Origin: Acanthamoeba sp. SK_2022b
Lineage: Eukaryota > Discosea > Longamoebia > Acanthamoebidae
Assembly (NCBI GenBank): GCA_027943245.1
Contig: JANDJZ010000137.1
Coordinates: forward strand, 35,845-99,844
Length of the DNA stretch: 64,000 nucleotides
Reading direction: 5' to 3'
The translations under genes and the position numbers were made by a program. Below are positions 45,701-57,944 of the stretch, piece by piece. Every line of letters starts with the position of its first letter. The first letter of the stretch is position 1. Below the pieces are notes generated by a model. It searched no databases, was not told where the DNA came from, and worked only from the letters and a program-made list of their open reading frames with translations.

Positions 45701-47697
45701 ACCACAACCAACAAGTGCGCTGTGAGCAACGGTCGTTCTGGCATGCTCTGAGGCCAATGACACGCAATGGGCCCCGAGGGAGAGGCAGGGCATACCCGCA
45801 GCTTGGTCAGTGAGCTTGATAGAGATCTTGAAGAGCTCAAAATCGGCGGCGCTGCGACTGGAGCCTGCGGAGAGCTCATTCGCGAGACCCTTCCTTTTGA
45901 GTAGGGAAAGCAGAGAACCCTGAGACTCGTGGCCGATGAGGTGGGAGAGATAATGCGTGGGCTTCTTGAGGTAGTGCTCATCAGTTGCAGGGAATGGAAA
46001 GATGATGCCCAGGTTGCGCAGATCCTTGACCGGCACGATCTTGAACAGTTGGCCCTAGTGCGCGCACGAGCGATATAGAGCGTATATAGTGAGCAACCCC
46101 CCCAATTAAATCTTCCAAACACGAAACACTAATTTATATCATCTACATAAAGGAGTACCAGTTCTTGCTGACGGTAGGGAATGACTTCGCGATTGGTGAG
46201 GTCATAGGCCCGGCCGGTATCCTTGATCGCGCTAAACCGTGACACTACCATCTGCTCCAGCACGTCCAGCGGCTCTGCGCGCACAAATGGGAAGTGAGGA
46301 ATCAGCGATAAGAGCCTTCACACGATCATGAGAGGAGCGGCCAAACGGGGGAATAGCCTGCCTTTGCCGAGAACAACGAGCTTCATCACGTTCGACGAGT
46401 AGTACTTGCTGTGGAACTCCAAGAGCGCTTTCCTGTTGGCGGCACTGCATTAGAAGTAAAAGTGGAGGGGAAGCCCAGGAAATCGTTCGCCATTGAGAGA
46501 CGTGCCTGATGTCCAGGTTGTTTGCCTTGGGCTTCTCAAAGAGCGTGACAAGGTTGCCCGTGCCGAACTTGTGGAACGGGTGTGCCGGGTTGGCTGCGAG
46601 AGCACCAGAGAGGGAAGAGAATCCCCGGCGTTAGTGATACTCATGGCACGCGCGAGATGCACTTGGCCATGCCGTGAGCAGTACCTGTGGACTTCAAGAG
46701 CTGGTACAGACGCCACTCGTCCGACTGTAAATTCTTTGCGTTTTCTGTAGGGCGAGAGCGTCGGCACACTCGAAGCGCAAGCGAGAGTGGAGGGAACGGG
46801 AGAGGCGCACAAACCAGAATCGACAGCGTTGAGCTCCCTCTCCGTGGCGCTCTCGGTGAACAGAGGAGAGATGAAGAACTGGGCAAACCTGCCGGGCAAA
46901 CGCGTTGAACGGTGAGAGTGTGAACGGCACCAGTGAGGGAGGGCTGATGCGTACATGTCGAGCGCTTCCTCCAAGTAGGGATGAGCGACATCGAAGAAGT
47001 AGTTGGTGGTCTGTAAGGTACCATTGGTTAGCGATCAAGCAGTCGGGCCACACACTGTGATGAGCTCGATATTGTGGAGCTTCACCTCAGTGGACGTGTA
47101 GGCGTTCGACGAGCCGCCATGCGACGAGAGAAAGCCCGAATAGGCGCTCTCATCGGGATACTTGGTCGTGCCCAGGAACAGCATGTGTTCTACATGCAAT
47201 GCAGAGACCGCAGGTCAGGTCACTGGCAGCCAATCGAAGGCCCACCGTGGCAAGGTAGGAAGTAGTATATGTACCACAGAAGTGAGCAAGGCCGGGGAAC
47301 TCTTCGGGATCTTGAAAGTGGCCCACCAGAACGTCCATTCCCGCTGCCGCCTGTCCAAGCACGACCACGCGTCATGAGCGTGAGATTGCAACAGGTGAAA
47401 GATAGTGCGCGCTCGTGGTAGCGGTACCTTATCAGTGGTCGGGTCAGACACGAGGAGCACCTAGCCACAACGCGCAACACAACGGCATGAGCGTGGTAGG
47501 GCATGACCCCGCAGGCAGCGCACGTGGCGGCCCGGGCATATTTCGGGCACAAACACCACGATGTGGAGGTCTTGCAAGACTCTCACTCGCAGGCCGCACA
47601 GGCTCAGCAGGGAGCTAACCTGGAGCTTGTTGGGCAACACGATACCGCGATAGTGCCTTTCGTCGCTTTCCGACTTGATAGGCGTGTAGTACTCCAT
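42715..47697 (-). CDS. IDE: Insulysin / insulin-degrading enzyme (M16 metallopeptidase)
   Basis: 967 residues, 25 exons (5' to 3'): 47697-47620, 47460-47428, 47350-47275, 47189-47086, 47010-46955, 46888-46815, 46744-46685, 46593-46506, 46444-46362, 46274-46159, 46054-45796, 45680-45550, 45440-45295, 45190-45085, 44999-44907, 44840-44746, 44668-44590, 44472-44392, 44320-44210, 44121-44001, 43927-43662, 43591-43492, 43423-43296, about 43234-42972, 42871-42715. The inverted zinc motif [11 protein letters not shown] is joined across introns 3/4; the distal Glu lies in [10 protein letters not shown]. Co-linear with animal IDE throughout ([58 protein letters not shown]). It degrades small amyloid-prone peptides in the cytosol. 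Introns 8 and 9 use GC donors. The acceptor of intron 23 is unresolved. The start may lie in an extra upstream exon. Confidence 0.93.
43254..43284. repeat. (AAAAT)6 pentanucleotide repeat in IDE intron 23
   Basis: Tandem AAAAT/ATTTT units within the IDE intron whose acceptor could not be placed. On the coding strand this is an ATTTT-rich tract just upstream of the presumed 3' splice site. Confidence 0.9.
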
Positions 47698-48600
47698 TCT
47701 CAGCGTCGGATTAATAATCGGCACAAATCGAAGAGGACAAACCGGCTGTGCGCAATGGGAAAGCCAAGCCTTTTGCTGTTGATCGATGGAGTGAGGGTCA
47801 GCGGCAAGAGGAAGTGGTGATGTGAGACAATAAGGCGAAACGATGAAGCTTTGGAAGAAAAGTAGGAGAAAGAAGACAGCCCAACCTATGGCTGAACAAT
47901 AAGTTCGATAAAGATGGAGTGAGTTGATGCACGCGCTACGAAAACCGTAGCGGTGAGGTAATGTTTTTCCTCCTTTTCCGCCTTTTCCCTCGCCGCAAAC
48001 GCGGCGCTGAAAAACAACGCTGGCGCAGCTTGTAAATAGGTAAGGTCATTTACCCTGTTAAAGTTAAACAACTATGACACAGCTATCACAGTGCTGACCT
48101 TGCTCTGAGGAACTGCACTGTAATTCATTACATTGCAAGTTCTTGGTGAGAACGATTTGGTGCAAGTATACCATGCCACAGCAGCATGGTGCTGGATGGA
48201 GTGATCTTATATACACAACTTCTTTTTCTTGTCAGTTGCTGTTGGCCTTCCAGCCTTCTGGGCCATGACTGTGGGCTGGCAATGCGTGCCCCTATGGTTA
48301 TTTTGTGGGTATTGTAGGATAAATGCCACAGTTGCCTGGTTGGACTGGGCGCGGGTAATTGGCAGGTTGTACAACCCTCTAATTTTCTGCGTGCCCTAGG
48401 TCGCACAGGCGCGACGAACGTTTCTGCTCTTTCCTCGTTCTCCTTCGCAGACAAGGCGTGCATCAACGCAGCATCCTCGCCTATAGGGCTTCTTGGTATG
48501 TGGCACAATTCAACAACCTGCCGCAAAGCCGGCTAGATTTGATTAAATTGGCAGGATTTTTGCTCACCATACCTTACAGATTTAATTTGATAAAATCAAG
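47698..48600. other. Divergent region, IDE (-) and SLC45 transporter (+), partly CpG-poor
   Basis: 903 bases without a recognised gene. The segment at about 48050-48370 is poor in CG and rich in TG/CA, like the islands at 25.4 and 55.8 kb. AT-rich GATTTGATTAAATTG and TTTAATTTGATAAAATC at about 48535-48598 sit directly before the transporter ATG. Confidence 0.55.
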
Positions 48601-49572
48601 ATGAGCTCGCACGAATGGCGCTCCAGCGAGGGCAGCATCAACGTTGTTGATGACGCCGACCTCATCCGCGGTAAGTCGGCCCTCTGAACATCTTCGCTGC
48701 GACGAGGCTCCGCGTTTTATTTTGTTTTCATTTATTGTATTGACGGGTTGGCGTACAGTGGGGCAGAAGCGGCCTTTAGGCGTGTGGGGCACCATCAAGT
48801 ACACCACATGGCTCTTCTTCCTCTGCTTCTCCCTCGCCGGTGTACAGTTCGTCTGTACGTTTTCATATCCATTCGCCCTGCCTGACTCAGGCCGATTGCG
48901 CCGTGTCTTCTCTTACCCCGCGTGTCTGTTCCTGCGCAGACTCCATCCAGTTCGCCATCGGCACGCCGCTGTTCCGACAGAAGCTCAAGGTGAGCGATGC
49001 CAACATCGCCATCATCCTGTCCACCGCCGGGCCTATCTCTGGCTTCCTCGTGCAGCCGGTCATCGGCGTCCTCTCCGACGCCTGCCAGTTCCGGTTCGGC
49101 CGGCGTCGACCCTTCATCCTCGGCGGCGCCCTCCTCTGCGGTGCTTCCCCCTTTGCACGAGCGCTGTCGACCTGAACGTTGGCTCACACTCCTTCCCGAC
49201 GGATGTGGTTGCGTAGCGGCGGGCATGGCCATCATCGGCTTCTCGGCCTTCATAGGTGACGCCATCGGCGATTCGACTGGTGACGACGTGAGCCACCACT
49301 GGCGCGCTCTCATCTTTGCCGTACGGCCTCTGTCCCTCGCTCCGCTTGCTGTCGTCACCAGCTATTGGAGCTGACCGCGGCATCCGCTTATGTGTCCGTT
49401 GTGCGCTCGTTAGATCGCCGGTCTGTGGATCATGAACGTAGCCGTCAACGTCATGCAAGGGCCTGCCCGCGCCCTCGTTGCCGACGTGGTGGACGCCGAA
49501 TACCAGCAGCTCGGCAACGCTATGGTCTCCTGCACTATGGGTAAGCTCCTCTCCCGCTTCTCTCTCCCTCTG

Positions 49573-49656
<84 letters not shown>

Positions 49657-51121
49657 TCCTTCTCTTCGTACTTGCTCGCTCATCCATGTGAGCACCGGCG
49701 GGGGTGATGTGAGATAGGTCTGGCTGCCGTCGTCGGCAACGTCGTGGGCGCTCAGTTCTTGGGCACCAGCGAACCCTACGTCTACCTTTTCAGGTACCGC
49801 TTACCCCTTGCACCTGTCGCTTACAAGAGTGGCGAGCACCAACTAAATTTCAATGTACGTGGAATATAAACACATGTTCGACTAAAACAGCATGGGCATC
49901 GGCCTGGTGCTGGCGAGTACCATCCCCACGCTGATTGTAGCTGGCGAGAAGCCGTTCGTGAGGCCCGAAGGCATGAAGGTGAACATCTTCTCCGTGTTCG
50001 TCAAGATCTACCGGGGATTCAGGCACATGCCATTCAGCATGATGCGCGTCTGCCTCGTCTTCTTCTTCTCCTGGTACATAACACCGTGCACACAACGTAA
50101 TTGCGTATTACGCTCAGCGCTATCGCAACCCACGTTCAGGTGCGGATACTCGCCGTTCATGATCTACATCACCACCTTCTTCGGCAAGAATGTCAATGGC
50201 GGCAACCCCGATGCTGACCCGCCCACCGTCTACCAGGTATCCCTCCTCCCAATCCAACGCTTTTCCGTTTGTTTTGTTTGTTTTTCGGATTTTGGGTTGG
50301 AAAATACCTATTATTATGATTTTTGGCTCAACATCAGCCGCTCACTTCATTTCGCTGTCCCTCCCAACCAGGACGGTGTCAAGTACGGTATGTACGCGCA
50401 GGCCGGCATGGCCGCCGTGTCGTTGGTCTACTCCTTCATCCTGCCCTACTTCATCAAGCTCTTGGGTGTCAGGCCGACCTGGTTCGTGACGCAGGCGATG
50501 CAGACTGCTTGCTTCATCCTGTTCCTTTGGTTCGACCAGCTCTGGGGTTCGTAGCTCTCTCCCTCCCTCGCTATCTGTGCGCCTGGTTGGCGATGGCTTC
50601 GGTCTGAGCGTTGACCGTCATTACATTCGCCCGTGAACTCGCGCAGTCGCCGTTTTGTTGACGTGCGTTGTGGGCCTCAACTTCACTGCGTTCAACTCGG
50701 TGCCTTTTGCACTCGTCACCAACATGGTGGCAGTCGCCGATGCGGGCATGTACATGGGTACGCTCCGCCACCCTCTCTCGCTAGATGGCTCAACAACTTA
50801 CGCTACTGTGCTGCACTTAATTTGCTCAGGCGTGCTGAACTCTGCCTCGGTCGTTGCACAGACTGTGACCAACAGCTTGGCCAGCCCCATCCTCTCTTGG
50901 AAGGACCAGAACGTCGCCTGGGCTATCGCCTTTGGTGGCATCCTCGCCGGCGTCGGTAGGGTCCCCCTCCCTTCACCTCTGCGTGCGCGTGCGAACTGAC
51001 TCGTGTTCGTTCCTGTTTGTCAGCGTCGGTGTTGGTCTGGATCGTACCGAGCGTGCAAGACAAGAAACAGGAGGAGGCGGACGCCGACGCGCCCACCCAG
51101 CCGCTCCTCAAGGATGTTTGA
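48601..51121 (+). CDS. SLC45 / sucrose-type sugar:H+ symporter (MFS, GPH family)
   Basis: 487 residues. Exons: 48601-48670, 48759-48854, 48940-49140, 49217-49320, 49414-49540, 49718-49793, 49891-50073, 50140-50236, 50372-50546, 50647-50757, 50830-50955, 51024-51121. Twelve hydrophobic segments are expected. Signature stretches are [16 protein letters not shown] (TM1), [30 protein letters not shown] (MFS loop 2-3 motif, typical of plant SUT and animal SLC45), [14 protein letters not shown] and [11 protein letters not shown]. The N- and C-termini are short and cytosolic, with no signal peptide. It probably moves a disaccharide or hexose with protons at the plasma or vacuolar membrane; the substrate is not determined. 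Intron 5 carries a long CT/GT repeat. Confidence 0.9.
49573..49655. repeat. (CT)n(GT)n microsatellite in a transporter intron
   Basis: About 20 bases of CT followed by about 60 bases of TG inside intron 5 of the SLC45-like gene. Confidence 0.95.
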
Positions 51122-51524
51122 TCGATCCCTCACTGTCTCGAATTGGCAATACAGCTGGCCTTTCCATGTCGACGTTACTCCAGCAGTGCCTGGGAACCAC
51201 CTGTCGCTGGGTTCTTCGGGATGAACAGCGCTGCAGGATCAGTGAGGTTCCAAGAGAGATTATTGAGCAAATCGCGTTCGTTACCTCGTGGCATCGTTTT
51301 CACACCTTTTTATTTTATTTTGAATTTTAGGTGCCAGGGAGCGAACCATTATTTAGCCTCGTGTGACAACTTCTCCAGCCTCTTGTTCGACTTGCCTCCG
51401 TTCTCCCCCTTGTTCGACTCTCTGGCCCGCGGCCTTCCTCTTTCTTGGGACCCCGTTTCGTTCATCATCAAAAGAACGAAAAGCGAAGCAACATCGCATC
51501 TTAAACCGACAGGAAGCGTAGGCC
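51122..51524. other. Intergenic between transporter and RhoGEF
   Basis: 403 bases; 3' flank of the transporter and promoter of the exchange factor. AT-rich TTTTTATTTTATTTTGAATTTTAG near 51300 is the only notable feature. No gene seen. Confidence 0.55.
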
Positions 51525-54500
51525 ATGTCCTTTCGCGGAGCGCAGGGCTCGCTTCGGCGTGGGTTTGCGCGGATGGTGAAGCCCCTTAAGTCTGGCCTTA
51601 CGTCTTCCCGTTCGCGGGAGGAGGAACTGCGGGACGAACGCGAGTTTGAGCGCCTCTTTGTCCTGTTTGAGACCTTCCTCCAGACCGACCGCGTTCGGTC
51701 CTCCCCCTCCTCACCCTCTCCTGCTTCATCTTCGCCTCATCTTGCCGCACTGCGGCTCATCGACGGAAGAGACACCAACGGCGACAACACCAAACAAGAG
51801 GGCAAAGATGATCAGCACGACGACACCGACAAGAGCAAACGAAAGCGGAGGTTCAGCTTCAAACGGGAGAGGAGGAACAGCACCAGCAAGAAGAAAGAAG
51901 AGAAGATGAACAACGACCACCACGGCGGCGTCAGCACAAACTCTGAACAAGAAGTCGAGGTCAGCAAGGGCGTCGTCATGACCGACGATGGCTCTGTCAG
52001 CATCATCAACAACAACAAGGGGCAGCAAGTCGAAGCTAAGGGGGAGGAAGAGGAGGAGCACGAGGTGAGGTTCGTGGTGGGGCTGCTCAACGGATACCTG
52101 GCCCTGAAGAGGCTGGGTGCGGGCGACAAGGACCTCACCTTCTCGCTGGCGCACAACAAGAAGAAGGAGGAGGAGCGCGAGCGCAAGGAACTCGAGAAGC
52201 TGCGCGGCGAAGTCGTTCTTCGCATGACCTCTGCCCTCACCGACCTAGGCGCGCTCTCCACCGCCTCGACCCCCGCCTCGCCGTCATCTTCGCCGGGCGT
52301 CGGCGACGCCGCCGCCGATCAGCGACCCAGCATCGCCAAACACAAGAGTGCGGACGCCCACCACATCCCAGCATCGAGAAGGTCGCCGATGGTGACCAAG
52401 CACAATCGGACGTCGTGGCGCGGTCGACTGCGAAACAAGGAGAAAAAGGCGGCCAGCCTTGACGAGCACCCCGGCAAGACCAAGAAGCCCCAGCAGCAGC
52501 AGCAGCAGCAGGAGCGTGATGAAGGGTACTCTCTCGACGTTCTTGTTCGTCGCTTGGAGGAAGGAGTGCTTACTTCACATGTATCTTATCGTCTGTGCAT
52601 AGGGATTCTGCGGACGATAGTGGACAGACAGCTGGTGGACCGGCCGAGCCGGTGGACTGGCGAGACCAGCTGCTGTCGCCTCGTTCGGTGCACAAGCGTT
52701 CGCAGAGCCTCACGTTCGAGCCGCGAGCGGCGATGAGCATGCCCATCGGGGTCATCGCGACCGACGGCGAGGAGGAGGAGGAGGAGTACCTCGAGCCGCG
52801 CATCCCGCTGGCCGAGCTCGAAGAGCGGCTGCGCAAGATGGAGGAGCTCATCGAGCTCAAGTTTGCCAAACCGCCGCCATCAGAGGGGGAGTCTGTCGAC
52901 AGCAAGAAGAGCAAGCGACGGAGTCTCAACATGCTCCTGCGCCGCAGCAGCAACAAGATCACCGGCAAAGACAAACTGGACAAGCTGGCCAAGGACGAGA
53001 AGGACAAGGACGACGCCGGAAACGACAACGACGACGGCGAAGGCAGCGGGATTTTCGCCATTCCGACCTCCATCTACACCAAGGTGACCAACCGGCGACG
53101 CTCAGTGTACCACTACGATCTCGAATCGATCCGCGAGCTGGTTCACCACCCGCCACACCGCACGGCCAATCCCGATGCCGCTGATGGCCAGCCGGTCCTT
53201 CACGAAGAGAACGGGCCGAGCGATGGGCCGACGCTCCTGCAGGACGCGGCCGCGGCGGGCCAAGGCGACGACGTCATGCTGGGGAACGACATCACGATCG
53301 TGCTCTCCGCGCCGTCGTCTCCGCCGGTTCCCTCGCTCGACCTCAACGAAATGCCTCGCGATCCAGGCTTCCTCTCTCCTGACTCGTCGTCATCATCATC
53401 ATCGTTATCTCCATCATGTACCGTTACGGTAGGCTCGATGTCGACGTCGACCTTCATTTCTCCGTCGGCAGACGTTGCTTCATTGTCGACGAAAACGGGC
53501 ACGACCACGGCGGCGGCGACTGCAACTGCGACAACGGCAAACGAGACGGCGGCGGCGCGTAACTGGCGACGGACGGTGCACGACAAGCGTGATAAGATGC
53601 TGCGGATGCGGGTGATCGACAGTAAGTTCGGGCCGGCCAAGAATGTCAAGTGGGCCTTCCTCTGGTGCGAGGAGAACGTCGCCCCGGTCACCCTCGTCAA
53701 GGTCATCAAAGCGCAGGCTTTTGCCAAACGCTTCCTCGCTCGACGATGTACGTGCATCGCGCACCACTATCACCACCGCCTGCTCCAATCCAGTCTCCCT
53801 CTCACTTTGGCATCGCCTGCACAATAACTCCTATTATACCTGTGTCCTTGACCAATCTCCAGTGCGCAAGCGTTTGCAGATTGCGAACGAGCTGCTGGTG
53901 ACCGAAAAGCATTACGTCGACATTCTTGACCTCCTCGTCAAGGTAACGAGCCCTGCCCTGATGCCCGCCACGATTCAATCACCGATTCACCATCATCGGG
54001 CTCACTCGCCGCTACGCAGGTGTTCCTCCAGCCTCTGCGCGAGAGCGATCTCCTGCCTACGGAGAGCATCCTCGCCATCTTTGGCAACACCGAGACGCTC
54101 CGGTAGGTGGCCTGGGCACATGTGGGTGACGCCCCTCCGCGCGCAATCTCAACTGAACCTAAAACCCTTGACCCTCAACCCACAGGGACAAGCACCTCCT
54201 CTTCCACGACCTCTTGCACAAACGGGTGCGCGATTGGATGACCTTCCACCAGTTCGGCGTGGGCGATATCTTCTACGACCACGTACGCCCGCCAGCTGTC
54301 TCCCCCCCAAATATCGCGTGGTGGTTGTTCGAGCTCGCGATGATGACACGGCGCCGCAATCGGTCGCGTTGTGTGTTGTGTGCAGACGGACTTCATGTTA
54401 GGGTACACCGAGTATGTAAATAACTTTGACAAGGCGATGGCAATGCTGGCGCGCTGCACCAAGAGCTCCCCCGAGTTCGCCCTCTTCGTGCGCAACTGCG

Positions 54501-55776
54501 AGGCCCGGCCAGGTACGATTGCCCCCCCCCCCCAAACGCATAGGGAAGGAGGCGCAGCTGAGCTCCCCGCCGTGGCCCGCAGAGTGTAACCTGCACGACC
54601 TACCGTCGCTGCTCATCACGCCCGTGCAACGCATCCCGCGCTACACGCTGCTCCTGCAGGACCTCCAGCGTCACACGCCCTCCTGCCCGCGGTACGCGTG
54701 TTAAGACACCCTTCCTGCGAACGTAGATGGTAGGCCACGACTCACTCGGTACCATTACTGCAGGCCTGGACTGTTGGAAATGGCGCTGAAGAAGGTGAGG
54801 GACATTGCTAACTTCATCAACGAACAGAAACGAGTCAAGTGTGTACCCTGTTCCTTTGATTTATTTTCTATTTATTTATGTTTATATTTATGTTTGTTTT
54901 GTTTCGTATTCTGTTTACAAACCCGTGGAATTGTGTGTCACAGCGAGAATGCCGTGAAGATGGCCGAGCTGGAATCACAACTGGTCTTCGACCCGAAGCC
55001 CAAAATCGTACGAGCGGCCACCTCTTTCCTGCAAATAGAAACCGGCAGGGTGGCCCTGCTGATGGCTCTGCAACCTATCTATTCCGAACAATAGGGTTTG
55101 TGTGAAGTGCCCACGCGCAAGTTCATCAAAGAAGGCCAAGTGCTCATCCAGCTCGGCCGCAAGCATTTCAAAGGTTCGTACGAGAGTGCAAGCGCGCAAG
55201 AGCCAGCGAGCCATGAGGCCCTGGGCCCGTGCTCACCGCCCTACTTCATGCCGCCGTCGTGCAGTATGTCACGTGTTCCTGTTTTCGGATTTGCTGCTCA
55301 TCACCAAGGACCAAGACCTCGACAACGACGACGATGACGACGAACCCAAGGATAAAGAGAAGGAGACCGAACCCAAGCGGAGCAGCAGAAGCAACGACGT
55401 CCAGCACCGCAGCAGCCTCCCGCGGTATCTCGTCAAGGCGGCAGAACCCCTTAATGAGAACCCGATCGAGATCAGCCCTTTGCCGCCGTTCTTCCTTGAC
55501 AAGGCCACGCGCTTCCCGCTTCGCCTCTACTTCTCTTCGCAACGAAAAGAGGTGCGACCCGTTCCTCTCCCTCGTTCTCCTGTTTTCTTTGTTCGGTTGC
55601 TGATTGGGGTCTCGATCGAGCAGTATCGATGCGTGTTCGTGAGCCAGAACGAGCGAGATGACTGGTTGCAGCGCATCGTGACCGCACACGCCTCCTCACG
55701 TCGGCGACCTTACTCCATCCTCACCGTGCGGCGGGGCTTTACGCCCACCACCGACACTACGGGACAGCATGTGTAA
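51525..55776 (+). CDS. Rho guanine-nucleotide exchange factor (IQ-DH-PH)
   Basis: 1,100 residues. Exons: 51525-52525, 52603-53747, 53863-53942, 54020-54102, 54186-54282, 54386-54512, 54583-54691, 54764-54838, 54944-55007, 55095-55173, 55265-55551, 55621-55776. The first 700 residues are charged and low-complexity (Gln run from CAG repeats near 52490, Glu runs, Ser-rich). An IQ-like calmodulin motif (VIKAQAFAKRFLARR) directly precedes the DH domain (about 715-895: RLQIANELLVTEKHYVDIL, LLITPVQRIPRYTLLLQDL), which catalyses GDP release from Rho GTPases. The PH domain follows (about 930-1080: RKFIKEGQVLIQL, CHVFLFSDLLLITK, QNERDDWLQRI) with an acidic insertion after ITKDQD. Probably controls actin, possibly under Ca2+/calmodulin. 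Intron 9 was placed on phase. Confidence 0.88.
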
Positions 55777-57134
55777 GCGTCTGAAAGGTGTGCAGGGCTA
55801 AAACTAATAGAAGTTTGCAGCAACAATGTAACAGGGCCTGGCCAGGTTTGCCTTAAAGTGTTGATACAGAAAACAGGACATATTCAGTTGTTGAGATCAA
55901 GGGAGACATCAGAAACGCCCGCTAGCCAAGCATCACATTAGACTTGTTCTTAGAGAAGCTTTGGTAGTGTGGAAGGCATTTGGGTGGCTGCCTCTACTGG
56001 CCAAGTTGCAGTGGTTGCTGCAGTTGGTAGAGGAGGTAGCGGCCAGGGTGACTGCGTCAAGGAGACCAGCCCAGCACTCTGCCACAAGGGCTGAACCACT
56101 GAGGAAGTTGAAGTGGGAGAGAGTATCCTTGCCATAACATCATCTACAACAATGTTGGTGTGTGGCACTGGGTGAGATTCTCAGAGCAGCACAACAGCAA
56201 CCAAGCTCTGGAGGTGTACCTTCTGCACCAGGAGCTCCATGGCCTCAATGCTTGCCCACTAATCTAGCAGGGCACTGCTCCTATCCATCACCCCCACAAT
56301 GGCCACAGGTGTGCCAATGCAGGTGGGCACCAGACAGTGGCAGTGCCAAGCCAGGCATCCCACCACCCTCTCCAACCTGCCCAGGCACCCCACAAAAGCC
56401 TTGCTCTCTTGCTCCATTGCCATTGGTCACCTCTGATAACTGTGCGTGGCTGTGTAAGGCAATGATGGTAGCCCTGCAAAGTCAGTTGGGATGGTGTCTT
56501 ACTGGGTCTTGAGGAACTGGGAGTTGTGGATCTTGGACGACCATGAAGTGCTAGGCTGCATTGAGCTGGTAGTCTGTTAACTCATAGACACACATCTTCC
56601 ACTGTGCCAGTGCAGTGGTGATGACAAACCATGCACTTCCACTCACCCAGAGTGTCAAGAAGAGTCTTAGATTTCCCCCACGCCTTGAACTGCAGATGGA
56701 GGAGGTGGATGTTTGCAAACTGTACCCCCTCCAAAATGGTGATGCACAGGTGCAGTTCTGGCTGGTGATGCTCTACCTGCTGTTGAGTGCTTTCAAGTTC
56801 ACTCTGCCAGGCAGGGCCATTATGGGATGTCTTTGTGGCTGGTCAATGTCATCAGGCATGCATGCATCCAAGAGGAGTCCTCCTTGATAAGCATAGATGG
56901 TTGTAGCCACACTTCTAGAGGTTTTCGTAATCTGGTGGCAGAAGTGTCATCCCAGATGTGGACCAAAACTGTCTAATGGGGAGCAAACCAAACAAGAAAA
57001 GCAAGATAACAAGCTCATCCATGCCACCTGAGGTAATACAATGGATTTTGATGAGGTAATTTTTCTCATTTTAGTGAAGTAAAAGTCAATGGATCCATTG
57101 CATACAGCGACAGCGGTATGGCAAGCATAAATGG
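55777..57134. other. CpG-depleted intergenic island with no recognisable gene
   Basis: 1.36 kb downstream of the RhoGEF. Only about eight CG dinucleotides between 55801 and 57060, with many TG and CA, although local GC is not especially low. The open frames are short and lack homology I can recognise. Compatible with a decayed mobile element or a formerly methylated tract. Confidence 0.65.
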
Positions 57135-57470
57135 TAACTCATTGGGTAACTCATGATATAACTTGTTGGGTCAATTGCTCATGATTTCACTTGTTGGGTA
57201 ACTCATCAGGTAACTTGATGGGTATTTCACTGGGTAATGCAGTGTTCAACTTGGGGGGTAACTCCGTGGGTATATTGGGTAACAAATTGGGTTACTTGTT
57301 GGGTAACTCAATGGATAACTTGATGGGTAACTTGCTGGGTTTGATGGGTAACTTGATGGGTAACTCATTGTATAACACATTGGGTAACTTGATGGGTAAC
57401 ATGGTGGGTAGCTTGGATAACTTGATGGGTCACAGTGGGTATCAGGTAACTTACCTCATTGGGTAATTGT
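57135..57470. repeat. Degenerate GGGTAACT minisatellite
   Basis: Some 20 imperfect copies of a 12-13 base unit around TGGGTAACTNNNT, in one orientation, with variants such as GGGTATTTC and GGATAACT. It creates an apparent LMGN-repeat open frame that is best explained by the DNA repeat. Confidence 0.8.
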
Positions 57471-57944
57471 TAGCTACCTCACCATATGATGAGACCAAAC
57501 AAGTTACCTGGGAATGCATGGAGTAATAACACATTGATCAAGCCCAGCTGCAGGACTCCTATTACTCTTGCTGTTGCTGTTTACCTTTGAATCTCTTCAC
57601 ATTGACTTACAGAGCACTGGGGAGAAATCTAGATTTTCTGAGTTTTGTCAAACAGGGCACCAGGTCACCTCCTTTTGTTTGTTATCCTCCTTTTGTTTGT
57701 TGTCCTTCTTGGCGGGCAAGTGTTTGATGGGCGTCGTAGCCTTGTCAAGGATAGCAACTACACGCTACCACCCGCCCAATGGGGTGGGCGACCCCAGGAT
57801 TCCTTTTGTTTGTTTGGTGATGTGCTACTGCCCTCAACCATGCCGACCCTCGGCCGCGAGCGTGGCCCAGATCTTCAGAGCTGGCGACAACCCAGGTTTG
57901 GGGTTCAACGTTCTGCAAACGTTCAGTCCGAACAAAACAGCTAG

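Noticed and set aside
57191..57466. 91-residue LMGN-repeat open frame
   Set aside because: It is produced by the GGGTAACT minisatellite; there is no start context, splice structure or recognisable domain.
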